Part shown: piece by piece, positions 35,222-43,093 of the stretch | How the letters are laid out: each line of letters begins with the position of its first letter | How positions within the stretch are numbered: position 1 is the stretch's first letter | NCBI RefSeq assembly: GCF_003994465.1 | Contig: NZ_RZNX01000013.1 | Location: 1-64,000 of the forward strand | Length of the DNA: 64,000 bases | Direction of reading: 5' to 3' | Source of the DNA: Paenibacillus zeisoli | Lineage (GTDB): Bacteria > Bacillota > Bacilli > Paenibacillales > Paenibacillaceae | Notes under the pieces: model-generated | The model's database searches: none | What the model saw: the letters and a program-made list of their open reading frames with translations, nothing else | Told to the model about the DNA's origin: nothing | Program-made: the position numbers and the translations under genes

Positions 35222-35941
35222 AAAAACATATAAGTCGCCTAGAGTTAGTATATTCTTATATCTCAGTCTCGGGATAAGCGCCGCCCATAAGGCGGCGGTC
35301 ATCTTGGAGTCTTCTAATGCATGATGGCGTACAGTAATCTCGATACCGTAGACATTTAACCAATCATCTAGACTTGTGATCCCCCTGCCCGGCTCGAGTT
35401 TGCCTGCGATCATCATCGTGTCCAGAACCCGGTGTCCCAGATGCGTCCTTGTCGTTCTCCAGAGCGCATTGTCAAGGAATGACTTGTCATGCGCGCTCCC
35501 GTGGGCAATAAGAACTCTGTCATCAATGAAAGTCATGAAGTCATGAAGAGAATCAACAAGCGGAGGGGCCTGGTCAGACATTTCCTGGGTAATACCGGTT
35601 AGATCGATAATTGATTTAGAAATGGGCTGAGTAGATCTGCTGAGTGCATGAAACGTCTCGTTGGTAACTCGGTCACCTTCCATTTTCACAGCCCCGAAAG
35701 ATAGGATTTCATCCCCATACCGGGTGTGGAAACCTGAAGTTTCCAGATCAAATACAGCTGTCTTGAGCTCAGTTAGCGGGATATGCAGCGTCTCTGGCCT
35801 CCGCTGTCCTTTGGTGAGGGATCTGATAAAAGCAATCTGCTGAGCACTGTGGGTCCCTATCATTGATGCCGTCGACGTTGGGACTGTGCGAGTTCTCAGT
35901 GCATCCCAGAAGCCTCCGCTTTTCTTCACAGGCTCTCTCAT
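35207..35941 (-). CDS. DEDDh 3'-5' exonuclease (DnaQ-like)
   Basis: 244 residues. All DEDDh residues are present: Asp65 and Glu67 (AVFDLETSG), Asp152 (IAHGSAHDKSFLD), His206 and Asp211 (HHALED). An N-terminal segment of about 60 residues precedes the fold (STASMIGTHSAQQIAFI). It is not PolC or DnaE-linked epsilon. Its ATG overlaps the stop of the DUF294 gene (ATGA), so it is translated with that nucleotidyltransferase and amtB. It may act on DNA, RNA or on a nucleotide attached to protein; the operon context argues for a role in transport control rather than replication. See findings. Confidence 0.88.
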   Translation of the reverse strand: MREPVKKSGGFWDALRTRTVPTSTASMIGTHSAQQIAFIRSLTKGQRRPETLHIPLTELKTAVFDLETSGFHTRYGDEILSFGAVKMEGDRVTNETFHALSRSTQPISKSIIDLTGITQEMSDQAPPLVDSLHDFMTFIDDRVLIAHGSAHDKSFLDNALWRTTRTHLGHRVLDTMMIAGKLEPGRGITSLDDWLNVYGIEITVRHHALEDSKMTAALWAALIPRLRYKNILTLGDLYVFLSKG

Positions 35942-37014
35942 AGACCTTTCCTTTCCGAGAACCGCAGCTGTCTCTGTAGAGTTCTGTACAGCAGTTTTAC
36001 CGTACCAAGGCTCTCTCTAAGCTCCCGCAAGACATCTTTCTGTTTCATTAAGGAAGGACTCAAATATGAACTTCCTTGAAGCATGCCTTCATAGACCGAA
36101 TAGGAGGTCAGGGACCTTAACTTCAGCGTGGTATGAAAAGATTGGCGGCAGGCTTCAAGCCATTGGCCAGGGATTGCTTCCAGCTGAATTAATATGCGCA
36201 GTCTCTCCATCGTAGACGTCTCTTGAATGCCATATTGAAGTGCTATACAGCGAAGTCCGTTCACGAGCGGCATGTAAAGTCCATACTTAATATCGAAGCT
36301 TCCGGCATGCTCCCCAAAAGGCTCGGTGATGACCTGCCCCAGAACGTTCAATCCTGCCTTATGCCTAACTGTCCCGCGAAGCAATGCAGCCGACAGCCGA
36401 TCACCGGGTTCCATTATTTCTTGAAAGATTCTCTTCCACTCACTTACAAGCCCGCTGCTTCCTGCTATAAATCTCATATCCGAGGCAATGTTCAAATACC
36501 TCATTTGCTCCCATTGAAGCTCATCACGCCAACCCTGCAGCTGTCTCTCCCACCCACCCAAGGTGTGACGCCATACCGGGTTAGAGAGCATAACATTACC
36601 CGGACACGGCGGATAACCGACCTTTTCCAATATCTTAGATAATGTGGCGGCAAAATATTTATAGTAAATCTCGCTTCGCTCTCCCCCGCCTTCACCGATA
36701 ATCAGGCCATTATCCTGATCACTCCACAGCGTCTGCTCAGCGCGTCCTCCACTGCCGAATGCAACAAAAGCATAAGGGACTGGCGGCGCGCCAATTCCCT
36801 CAGCCTCCATCACCCGCTCGGCCAGATAGGCAGAACGAATCATCACTTCATCATGCATTCGATTGACGGCACGGTTCCAATCCGGTGTAGGCAGGGTGCT
36901 AAAGCCCTCTAGCAGACGGCTTTGTTCTTTAATTCTCTCTGCCCGTAATGTACGGGGGGAGGAAGCTGCACGTATGCCCGCATAGTTATTCTCATAGGCC
37001 AGCGCTTCTGACAT
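35938..37014 (-). CDS. GlnD-like nucleotidyltransferase (DUF294 with DUF294_C)
   Basis: 358 residues. The nucleotidyltransferase motif is intact: VAFGSGGRAEQTLWSDQDNGLI, with GSG at about 87-89 and the metal Asp pair at 99 and 101. The domain (about 50-170) is followed by the DUF294_C helical region (KAGLNVLGQVITEPFGEHAGSFDIKYGLYMPLVNGLRCIALQYG...). Unlike GlnD it has no HD or ACT domains, and unlike many DUF294 proteins no CBS pair. The family is thought to transfer a nucleotide to a protein. It lies 30 bases after amtB. Start: ATG at 37014, with GGAG 8 bases upstream; a GTG at 37023 is an alternative. Confidence 0.87.
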   Translation of the reverse strand: MSEALAYENNYAGIRAASSPRTLRAERIKEQSRLLEGFSTLPTPDWNRAVNRMHDEVMIRSAYLAERVMEAEGIGAPPVPYAFVAFGSGGRAEQTLWSDQDNGLIIGEGGGERSEIYYKYFAATLSKILEKVGYPPCPGNVMLSNPVWRHTLGGWERQLQGWRDELQWEQMRYLNIASDMRFIAGSSGLVSEWKRIFQEIMEPGDRLSAALLRGTVRHKAGLNVLGQVITEPFGEHAGSFDIKYGLYMPLVNGLRCIALQYGIQETSTMERLRILIQLEAIPGQWLEACRQSFHTTLKLRSLTSYSVYEGMLQGSSYLSPSLMKQKDVLRELRESLGTVKLLYRTLQRQLRFSERKGL

Positions 37015-37044
37015 CTGCCCCACTCCCTCTCCCTAATAGTATCC

Positions 37045-38481
37045 TTATTTAATTACACTAATTGATCCAAGCTCCGATGTGCTGCGGGTTAATGCAGGCT
37101 CTTTACCTGTATCTCCTGCAATAGCTTGCATTTGCTCAGGGTAACCATACGAGCCATGTTCACTAATATCGAGGCCCATCATTTCCTCTTCCTCAGTAAC
37201 CCGAATACCGATCAGCCATTTCATACCGGCCAACACCAGGAATGAAGCTACGAGTACAAAAGCGAAGGTTCCAGCTACTCCAAGAATCTGCACTCCGAGT
37301 TGATCGAATCCACCGCCATAGAACAAGCCGGGTTTGCCCACGCCAGTCGCCGCTACCAGCTCTGGTGTAGCGAATAAGCCCGTGGAGACCGCTCCCCAAA
37401 CGCCGGCGATACCGTGCACCGATACTGCCGAGATGGGATCATCAAGGCCTGCACGCTCCAACCATTTTCCAGACAAGAATCCAATAATTCCTGCTACAGC
37501 ACCAATCACTACCGCTGCCCATGCATCTACAAATGCACAAGATCCGGTGATAGCTACAAATGCAGCAAGTACTCCATTAAGCATACTTGGAATGTCTGAC
37601 TTGCCTGCAAATACCCAGGAGATGAATAATGCTGCGATGGCTCCTGCAGCTGCTGCAATATTGGTGGTAAGAGCTACATAACCGAAGAATCCATCAGCCA
37701 GCGGTGTAAGAGCACTACCAGGATTAAAGCCGAACCACCCGATCCAAATAATAATAACACCGAGCACGGTCAACACTTGATTATGTCCTTGAATTACGTT
37801 AGGTTTACCTTCTTTGTTGTATTTACCGAGACGCGGTTTAAGCAGGAATGTCGCAGCCAGCGCCGCCGTTGCACCTGTCAAGTGGACTACTGTAGATCCC
37901 GCGTAATCTTGCATTCCCAAGCTTCCCAGCCATCCGCCGCCCCACACCCAGTGAGCCACTACAGGATAAATAAGAATCATGAACAATGTTCCGAAAATAA
38001 TATATACGCTTAATTTCGCACGTTCTGCCATCCCGCCGCACGCGATAGCAAGAGAGACAGCTGCAAATGACAGCTGGAATAGGAACTTCACGTTCAAGGA
38101 GACATCCGAAGCTGCCAGAGATGCGAATGATCCTGCAGCACTATCTCCGCTGAATAGAAACCCGGTTGTTCCCCAGAAGCTGTTCCCGTTCCCGAATCCA
38201 AATGCGAAGCCTGCCGCCCAGAAGGCGATGACGGATATACCAAGAGTGAGTACGGTTTTACCGGCAACGTGACCTGCATTCTTCATCCTTACCGAGCCGG
38301 CTTCCAATAAGGCAAAGCCAGCTTGCATGAAGAATACAAGCAGGGCAGCCAAGAATACAAACATCGTATTAAGGCCGATCTCCAGTACCGGTGCTGTAAC
38401 TTCATCCGCTGCAAAAGCAGATACCGGAAATGCCATAATCATAATTGCTGTAATTAAACCAACGATCCACTTCCTCTTCAT
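37045..38481 (-). CDS. amtB: Ammonium transporter
   Basis: Conducts ammonium across the membrane. 478 residues: signal peptide (MIMAFPVSAFA-AD), then eleven membrane helices. Signatures include FFMQAGFALLEAGSVRMKNAGHVAGKT, the DYAGSTVVHLTGATAAL region with the first pore His, and SVHGIAGVWGAV with the second pore His. The C-terminal tail of about 60 residues (EEEEMMGLDISEHG..., then a non-conserved segment) is the part that contacts PII in other species. No glnK follows; a GlnD-like nucleotidyltransferase and an exonuclease do. AAGGAG precedes the ATG. A GlnR/TnrA box lies 18 bases upstream. Confidence 0.95.
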   Translation of the reverse strand: MKRKWIVGLITAIMIMAFPVSAFAADEVTAPVLEIGLNTMFVFLAALLVFFMQAGFALLEAGSVRMKNAGHVAGKTVLTLGISVIAFWAAGFAFGFGNGNSFWGTTGFLFSGDSAAGSFASLAASDVSLNVKFLFQLSFAAVSLAIACGGMAERAKLSVYIIFGTLFMILIYPVVAHWVWGGGWLGSLGMQDYAGSTVVHLTGATAALAATFLLKPRLGKYNKEGKPNVIQGHNQVLTVLGVIIIWIGWFGFNPGSALTPLADGFFGYVALTTNIAAAAGAIAALFISWVFAGKSDIPSMLNGVLAAFVAITGSCAFVDAWAAVVIGAVAGIIGFLSGKWLERAGLDDPISAVSVHGIAGVWGAVSTGLFATPELVAATGVGKPGLFYGGGFDQLGVQILGVAGTFAFVLVASFLVLAGMKWLIGIRVTEEEEMMGLDISEHGSYGYPEQMQAIAGDTGKEPALTRSTSELGSISVIK

Positions 38482-38498
38482 CGAAGACCACTCCTTAA

Positions 38499-38565
38499 TG
38501 TCATGTTATCTAACATGTTTTCATTTATTAATGTGATTATAAAGCTAACTATACAAAAAATACAA
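38499..38565 (-). promoter_or_regulatory. amtB promoter and GlnR/TnrA box
   Basis: TGTCATGTTATCTAACA (38499-38515) fits the GlnR/TnrA consensus TGTNAN7TNACA exactly. On the minus strand TTGTAT (38560-38565), 18 bases and TATAAT (38536-38541) form a promoter, so the box lies at about +14 to +30 and would act as a roadblock repressor site. The remaining part of the 38482-38801 gap is very AT-rich and must hold the promoter of the divergent merR gene; I cannot place that one. Confidence 0.75.
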
Positions 38566-38801
38566 TAAAAAATATTAAATTAGGCTAAAAAATAAGTAAT
38601 GTATAACTTATCATGTTATATATGTGTTAAGTTTATCATTTTTTGCTGACTTTTTCGAAAGCGTAACGTTTGACTGTATACTTTTGAATCGTGTATTATA
38701 TTTTTATACGAGGATCGTTCATTCCATCATTTTTTTGCAGAAAGAACAATCTATATAGAGGAATTGGATATGAGAATTTAGGGAGTGATTCTATTGGAGA
38801 T

Positions 38802-39233
38802 ATGAAGCTTTACCGCATAGGAGAATTGGCCAAACAGGCCAATGTGAGTGAAAGAACGATTGACTACTATACAAAGATTGGACTCATTACACCGGAGTCA
38901 CGCACACTTAAGAACTACCGTCTCTATAATCATGAAACTTTGGTCCGACTTGAGCGTATTAACCAAATGAAACAGGAGAAATATACGTTGGAAGAAATAC
39001 GGGCGAAGCTGGATCTGTGGAATCATATCAGCAGTGAGGAAGAGGTTACCGAGAAGCTAACCGCGCTGGAGATCCATATGCAGCAGCTTGAGCGTGAAGT
39101 CAAAGAACTGGAGCCTATTATCTCCCAGCTTCAGCCTAATCAGCTCAACCGCGCGTTTACTCATTTAATGCCTCAAAGCATGGCCTGTATAGAAGCCATC
39201 CGTATTCTGCTTAATCATGGACCATTTACCTAA
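38802..39233 (+). CDS. MerR-family transcriptional regulator
   Basis: 143 residues. The MerR winged helix is at the N-terminus (KLYRIGELAKQANVSERTIDYYTKIGLITPESRT...YRLYNHETLVRLERI), then a coiled-coil dimer helix (LEIHMQQLEREVKELEPII). The effector part is short and lacks the Cys pairs of metal sensors. The ATG at 38802 fits the family N-terminus, but the nearest GGAG is too close and AGGGAG too far, so the start is not certain. It is divergent from amtB and precedes yugP by about 23 bases, probably as one operon. The signal it senses is unknown. Confidence 0.82.
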   Translation: MKLYRIGELAKQANVSERTIDYYTKIGLITPESRTLKNYRLYNHETLVRLERINQMKQEKYTLEEIRAKLDLWNHISSEEEVTEKLTALEIHMQQLEREVKELEPIISQLQPNQLNRAFTHLMPQSMACIEAIRILLNHGPFT

Positions 39234-39256
39234 TTTCACGGTTGGAGGAATGAACA

Positions 39257-39937
39257 ATGTATTTTGACGGTATGTATATTCTTATTATTATTGCTTTTAT
39301 ATTCTCCTTATGGGCTCAATTCCGGGTATCCGGGACCTTCAAGAAATGGGCTGAGGTTCCTAACTTACGTGGGATGACCGGCCAGGAGGCAGCCAGACAC
39401 ATGCTTGACTCCAACGGACTTTACGATGTTCCTGTAGAACCCGTAAGAGGATCGCTCACAGACCATTATGATCCAATCGCACGGGTTGTCCGCCTGTCTG
39501 AGCCCGTTTATTACGAAAGATCCATTTCCGCTGTATCCGTTGCCTGTCATGAGGTAGGTCACGCTATACAGCACAAAGTTCATTACCCTATGCTGGTTAT
39601 TCGCCACAAAATGTTTCCGGTCGTCAACTTCGCTTCCGGATTCGCTCCAATCCTGCTTCTGGCGGGAGTTATCTTCGGATTCATGAATCTGGTCGGTCTA
39701 GGCATTATCTTCTTCTCGGCAGCGGTAGCTTTCCAGCTCGTCACTCTGCCTGTTGAATTCAATGCCAGCAACCGGGCACGCGAAGTCATGGTATCACAAG
39801 GATATATTACAAATGAAGAAGAACGCGGCGTCGCTAAGGTCCTCAACGCAGCTGCACTTACCTATGTAGCTGCCGCCCTTGTTGCTCTGCTTGAGTTGAT
39901 TCGTTACATTCTTATCTTCACCAGCAATCGCGATTAA
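39257..39937 (+). CDS. Membrane zinc metallopeptidase, YugP family
   Basis: 226 residues with an N-terminal helix and three further helices. The zinc site is HEVGH at residues 98-102 (SVACHEVGHAIQH); the third ligand Glu/Asp is likely in PVEFNASNRAREVM. Family sequence GMTGQEAARHMLDSNGL and VYYERSISAVSVACHE are typical of YugP. The substrate is unknown. GGAGG lies 8 bases before the ATG. A strong terminator follows. Confidence 0.88.
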   Translation: MYFDGMYILIIIAFIFSLWAQFRVSGTFKKWAEVPNLRGMTGQEAARHMLDSNGLYDVPVEPVRGSLTDHYDPIARVVRLSEPVYYERSISAVSVACHEVGHAIQHKVHYPMLVIRHKMFPVVNFASGFAPILLLAGVIFGFMNLVGLGIIFFSAAVAFQLVTLPVEFNASNRAREVMVSQGYITNEEERGVAKVLNAAALTYVAAALVALLELIRYILIFTSNRD

Positions 39938-39945
39938 CCATAGAC

Positions 39946-39981
39946 ACACAAAAGAACCTCCCTACGGGGAGGTTCTTTTGT
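39946..39981. terminator. Bidirectional terminator after yugP
   Basis: A perfect hairpin of CACAAAAGAACCTCCC with its complement around a TACG tetraloop, ending in a T run. It serves converging yugP and lysR. Confidence 0.92.
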
Positions 39982-39988
39982 GTATATT

Positions 39989-40885
39989 CTACTTGGAAGC
40001 TGACGCAAAATACTCCAGCAAAAATTTGCGGAACGACTGAGCCACAAGCGGCAGCTTGTCATCTGACCGATGGATCAGTCCAATGGTGCGCGTCACCCTC
40101 GGGTTCGAGATCCTTACTCTTGCGGGTTGCAGCAAGTTGGTCTGGAACAAGGCCATTTCAGGCAAAAGACTGACTCCCATACCCGCAGCAACCAGGCCGC
40201 GGATGGTATCCGTCTCTTCTCCCTCAAAAGCGATCTTGGGCGAGAACCCCGCCTCCAGGCAAGCTTGCCAGACAATCGGCCTAAGTGAGTAGCCCTTGCT
40301 GAACAAGATGAACTTATCCTCTTTGAGTTGACTCAGATGGATCGTCTCCTCTTGTGCGAGCGGATGACTAGGCGGTAGAATAGCTACCAGTTCTTCAGTT
40401 AGGACAAGATTGCCCACAACCTGATCATGACTCTCCGGAAATGGCGAGATGAAGGCAAGGTCTACCTCAGCCATGGTCACATCTCGTATCAGAGATGGGA
40501 ACATGCCCTGTTTGAACCTGAACTTCACATTGGGATACAATTTGCGAAATTCAGCTACAATGCTGGGTATTAAGTGAATGCCGAGGCTATGCGGAAACCC
40601 CAGTCTGATTTCGCCCTGCTCTGGATCCAGAAATTCATGTACTTCATTCACAGCAAGCTCCAGGTCCTTGATGATCGCCTCAACCCTGCTGCAAAATAAT
40701 TGACCCACCGCAGTCAGGTGGACATTTCTCCCCTTTTGTATAAATAAATCTACACCCAGCTCCTGTTCAAGCTGATGAATTTGCCTGCTAACTGCAGATT
40801 GAGCCACGTGCAGCTCTTCCGCCGCCTTCGTAACATGCTCCTTCTGGGCTACCTTCACAAAGTACAGCAGTTGTCTTAACTCCAC
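39989..40885 (-). CDS. LysR-family transcriptional regulator
   Basis: 298 residues. The N-terminal helix-turn-helix reads ELRQLLYFVKVAQKEHVTKAAEELHVAQSAVSRQIHQLEQELG. The effector domain has GEIRLGFPHSLGIHLIPSI and EETDTIRGLVAAGMGVSLLPE. It resembles the GltC/YwbI branch of Bacillales LysR proteins. I start at GTG 40885 because GAGAGG lies 8 bases before it and the product then begins like the family; the frame continues 11 codons upstream. No divergent target gene is next to it; the nearest upstream is a rhomboid gene on the same strand. Confidence 0.87.
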   Translation of the reverse strand: MELRQLLYFVKVAQKEHVTKAAEELHVAQSAVSRQIHQLEQELGVDLFIQKGRNVHLTAVGQLFCSRVEAIIKDLELAVNEVHEFLDPEQGEIRLGFPHSLGIHLIPSIVAEFRKLYPNVKFRFKQGMFPSLIRDVTMAEVDLAFISPFPESHDQVVGNLVLTEELVAILPPSHPLAQEETIHLSQLKEDKFILFSKGYSLRPIVWQACLEAGFSPKIAFEGEETDTIRGLVAAGMGVSLLPEMALFQTNLLQPARVRISNPRVTRTIGLIHRSDDKLPLVAQSFRKFLLEYFASASK

Positions 40886-40975
40886 TTCCCTAACCTCTCC
40901 ATTCTGCTCTTTACGCAATCCACTAAATAAAACATCCTAATTCAGACTTACTCTACCACGGACTCTGAGACAGGT

Positions 40976-41575
40976 TCAACGACTTCTTGATAGCCGAATT
41001 AGAATCCCATAGATGAAGAACCCCGTAATCAGCCCACCCAAATGAGCCGTCCAGTTGATGTTATCTACAATGACCGAGAAAACAAGACCTACCATTAGAA
41101 TAGCATAGAGCGTCTTGCGGGAGGCATCATCCATAAACTGCCTCTGAAACAAGGCAACATATAGAAACGCTCCATACACCCCATAGATCGCTCCTGATGC
41201 ACCGACCGTGAGGGTGGGTTCCATTTGATAATTGTAATAGGCCATACTCAGCGCATTGGCAAGCAGACCACTCCCTACATAGAGCACGGCATATTTCCAG
41301 GAACCGAGCAGCCTTTCCATCGGAGGAGCAAATACCATAAGGGCGAAGCTGTTGAACAGGATATGATCGAAGCCATCATGCAAAAATATGGCCGTTAGAT
41401 AACGCCACTTCTCATGCTCATATGACACATCATTAGTAAGCGCCCCGAATCTAAGCAGATCATTCCCATTAAAGGCCACGAGGAGGAACATAACGATATT
41501 TATCAATAAAATTAAGGAAGTCACGGGATAATAGCGCAAATAACTCTTTAAGTTCTCGTAGCGGATGAAGATCAC
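40976..41575 (-). CDS. Rhomboid-family intramembrane serine protease
   Basis: 199 residues with six membrane helices. Catalytic Ser in TVGASGAIYGVYGAF (GxSG), catalytic His in NINWTAHLGGLITGF, and the loop HDGFDHILFNSFAL with the conserved His and Asn. WRYLTAIFLHDG before it is also typical. Cuts membrane proteins within helices; substrate unknown. The start is GTG at 41575 with AAAGGGTG upstream. It lacks the TPR tail of the B. subtilis YqgP type. Confidence 0.9.
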   Translation of the reverse strand: MIFIRYENLKSYLRYYPVTSLILLINIVMFLLVAFNGNDLLRFGALTNDVSYEHEKWRYLTAIFLHDGFDHILFNSFALMVFAPPMERLLGSWKYAVLYVGSGLLANALSMAYYNYQMEPTLTVGASGAIYGVYGAFLYVALFQRQFMDDASRKTLYAILMVGLVFSVIVDNINWTAHLGGLITGFFIYGILIRLSRSR

Positions 41576-41679
41576 TTATATCACCCTTTGCCTAATTAAT
41601 ATCCTAACATTGGACAAGCGCTTTTTAAAAAGATTATAATGTATTTTGGCATGTAAAACCAATTAAGGAGGAGATTTAT

Positions 41680-42195
41680 TTGGCACAAGAACGTCAAACG
41701 GCTACATTCAAAGGCAATCCGATCACTTTGGTAGGTCCAGAGCTGAAAGTCGGCGATACAGCACCGGATTTCACATTGAACAAGAACCTAGTGGAGACAG
41801 CTTCTCTGCAAGATTATGCTGGCAAAATCAAGCTGATCAGTGTTGTCCCTTCACTTGATACAGGCGTATGCGACGCCCAGACCCGCCGCTTCAACCAGGA
41901 AGCTGACAGCCTGGGAGATAACGTTGTTATCCTTACAGTAAGTGCAGATCTCCCTTTCGCTCAAGCCCGCTGGTGCGGTGCCTCAGGTATTGAGGGTGTA
42001 ATTACATTGTCCGACTACAAGGACAATTCCTTTGGCAAAGCTTACGGCGTATTGATCAAGGAATTCGCAATCGATTATCGCGCCATCTTCGTGGTAGATG
42101 CAGACAACAAGATACGTTATGTCGAGTATCTGAACGAGATGACCGAGCATCCGGATTATGACAAAGCCCTGGCGGCTGTCAAAGAACTGATCTAA
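41680..42195 (+). CDS. tpx: Thiol peroxidase (atypical 2-Cys peroxiredoxin)
   Basis: Reduces hydrogen and alkyl peroxides in the cytoplasm using thioredoxin. 171 residues; peroxidatic Cys64 in [15 protein letters not shown] and resolving Cys99 in ARWCGASG. The start is TTG at 41680, with AAGGAGGAG 8 bases upstream. A promoter-like pair TTGGAC (41610) and TATAAT (41635-41640) has a 19-base spacer, longer than ideal. A terminator follows at once. Confidence 0.94.
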   Translation: MAQERQTATFKGNPITLVGPELKVGDTAPDFTLNKNLVETASLQDYAGKIKLISVVPSLDTGVCDAQTRRFNQEADSLGDNVVILTVSADLPFAQARWCGASGIEGVITLSDYKDNSFGKAYGVLIKEFAIDYRAIFVVDADNKIRYVEYLNEMTEHPDYDKALAAVKELI

Positions 42196-42200
42196 ATAAA

Positions 42201-42238
42201 ACGGGCACAAGGAATGCTTATCCTTGGCCCGTTTTTTT
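42201..42238 (+). terminator. Terminator of tpx
   Basis: ACGGGC-CAAGGA pairs with TCCTTG-GCCCGT around a 7-base loop, then TTTTTTT. Confidence 0.92.
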
Positions 42239-42246
42239 GTTCACAT

Positions 42247-42642
42247 TTATCCACCCGTAGTCTTGTATTTACTAAGTTTCTTGTCAAGCACCTCGAATAT
42301 TTGAACGATATTCCGGTAATTGGATCCAAGATCCCCCATAGATCCGCGTGAAGCTGAGTAAATATCAACAGCAGCTCTCATCGGCCCTGTCTGGATTACG
42401 GATATGGTAATATCCGTCATGCGTCCGAACGGGCTGCGCTTCTCAAGCAGAATTTCCCCTACTGAAGGAACCTCATGAAGCAGCTTGTACCCTGGAATTT
42501 TCTTAATGGTAGAGGATATTTCTTCCCATGCTTTTTCTTTGGATAATTGATAATAGCGTGTTTTTAGTTCAGGCAGTTTCGCTCGATCGCTGCTTCCTTC
42601 CTGGCTTCGCAGCAGCCCTGCCAGCGTTCTCTTGAGTGACAA
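42247..42642 (-). CDS. DUF1499 family protein
   Basis: 131 residues. The DUF1499 core includes AWEEISSTIKKIPGYKLLHEVPSVGEILLEKRSPFGRMTDITISV and the end RGSMGDLGSNYRNIVQIFEVLDKKL. It has no signal or membrane segment. The function is unknown. The start is TTG at 42642 with AAGGAGG upstream. Downstream of the 6S RNA terminator on the same strand, with its own start region. Confidence 0.82.
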   Translation of the reverse strand: MSLKRTLAGLLRSQEGSSDRAKLPELKTRYYQLSKEKAWEEISSTIKKIPGYKLLHEVPSVGEILLEKRSPFGRMTDITISVIQTGPMRAAVDIYSASRGSMGDLGSNYRNIVQIFEVLDKKLSKYKTTGG

Positions 42643-42755
42643 TAGATTTCCTCCTTCAGTCCGTGCGGATCAAATCTGAAATTTGTATACGCTCTCTATA
42701 GTTTAACATTGTTAGTCAGCAAACAAAAGTCATTTGAGCACACTAGGGATCGCAC

Positions 42756-42792
42756 AAAAAAGCACCCCTCTATTCATTCGAATAGGAGATGC
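42756..42792 (-). terminator. Terminator downstream of the 6S-like RNA
   Basis: On the minus strand GCATCTCCTATTC pairs with GAATAGAGGGGTGC around GAAT, and is followed by TTTTTTG. Confidence 0.88.
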
Positions 42793-42808
42793 TCATTTAG
42801 GAACATTA

Positions 42809-42997
42809 GGAATCCCGCTTATGCCGTCCGATCACATTGTCTTAGAACCTGCATTGGCAGGTGGGTGACCTCAGAAGCGTTTTTGAAGTCCCCTAATCAT
42901 ATAGATAGGGCTTATCAGCTGCGCTGCAATATTGATCTCCCAAGACATCTTCATTGGTTCAAAACAAAGTATAATCGAAACGCACATCGCAGGATGT
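42809..42997 (-). ncRNA. ssrS: Probable 6S RNA
   Basis: About 189 bases on the minus strand between a sigma-A promoter and a terminator, with no coding capacity. The ends pair: AUCCUGC-AUG-GUUUCG (from 42995) with CGGAC-CAU-GCGGG-AU (to about 42812). Inside lies a large asymmetric bubble, then GAUCA-AUUG with CAAU-UGAUC, an apical hairpin AAGCCCUA/UAGGGGACUU, and in the 3' strand the hairpin ACCUGC-CAAU-GCAGGU. The order closing stem, bubble with a 3'-strand hairpin, and apical stem, plus the 3' end GGCAU...CGGGAUUCC, match 6S RNA, which binds sigma-A RNA polymerase as an open-promoter mimic. Assigned from structure by eye; other structured RNAs are possible. Confidence 0.65.
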
Positions 42998-43003
42998 ATT
43001 GCT

Positions 43004-43032
43004 ATTATAGACGCTTACATCCGAAAAGTAAA
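43004..43032 (-). promoter_or_regulatory. Promoter of the 6S-like RNA
   Basis: Minus strand TTTACT (43027-43032), 17 bases, TATAAT (43004-43009). A second possible -10, TATACT, lies at 42968-42973 but has no good -35. Confidence 0.65.
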
Positions 43033-43093
43033 CTCATCGGGCAAGCAAAATATTTGGTAATTTTCCCCGGAGTACCCTAAGCCACTTGTACAG

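Noticed and set aside
42709-43080. A 123-residue plus-strand reading frame
   Set aside because: It has no Shine-Dalgarno and no domain-like pattern, is rich in basic residues and Cys, and lies exactly opposite the structured 6S-like RNA.
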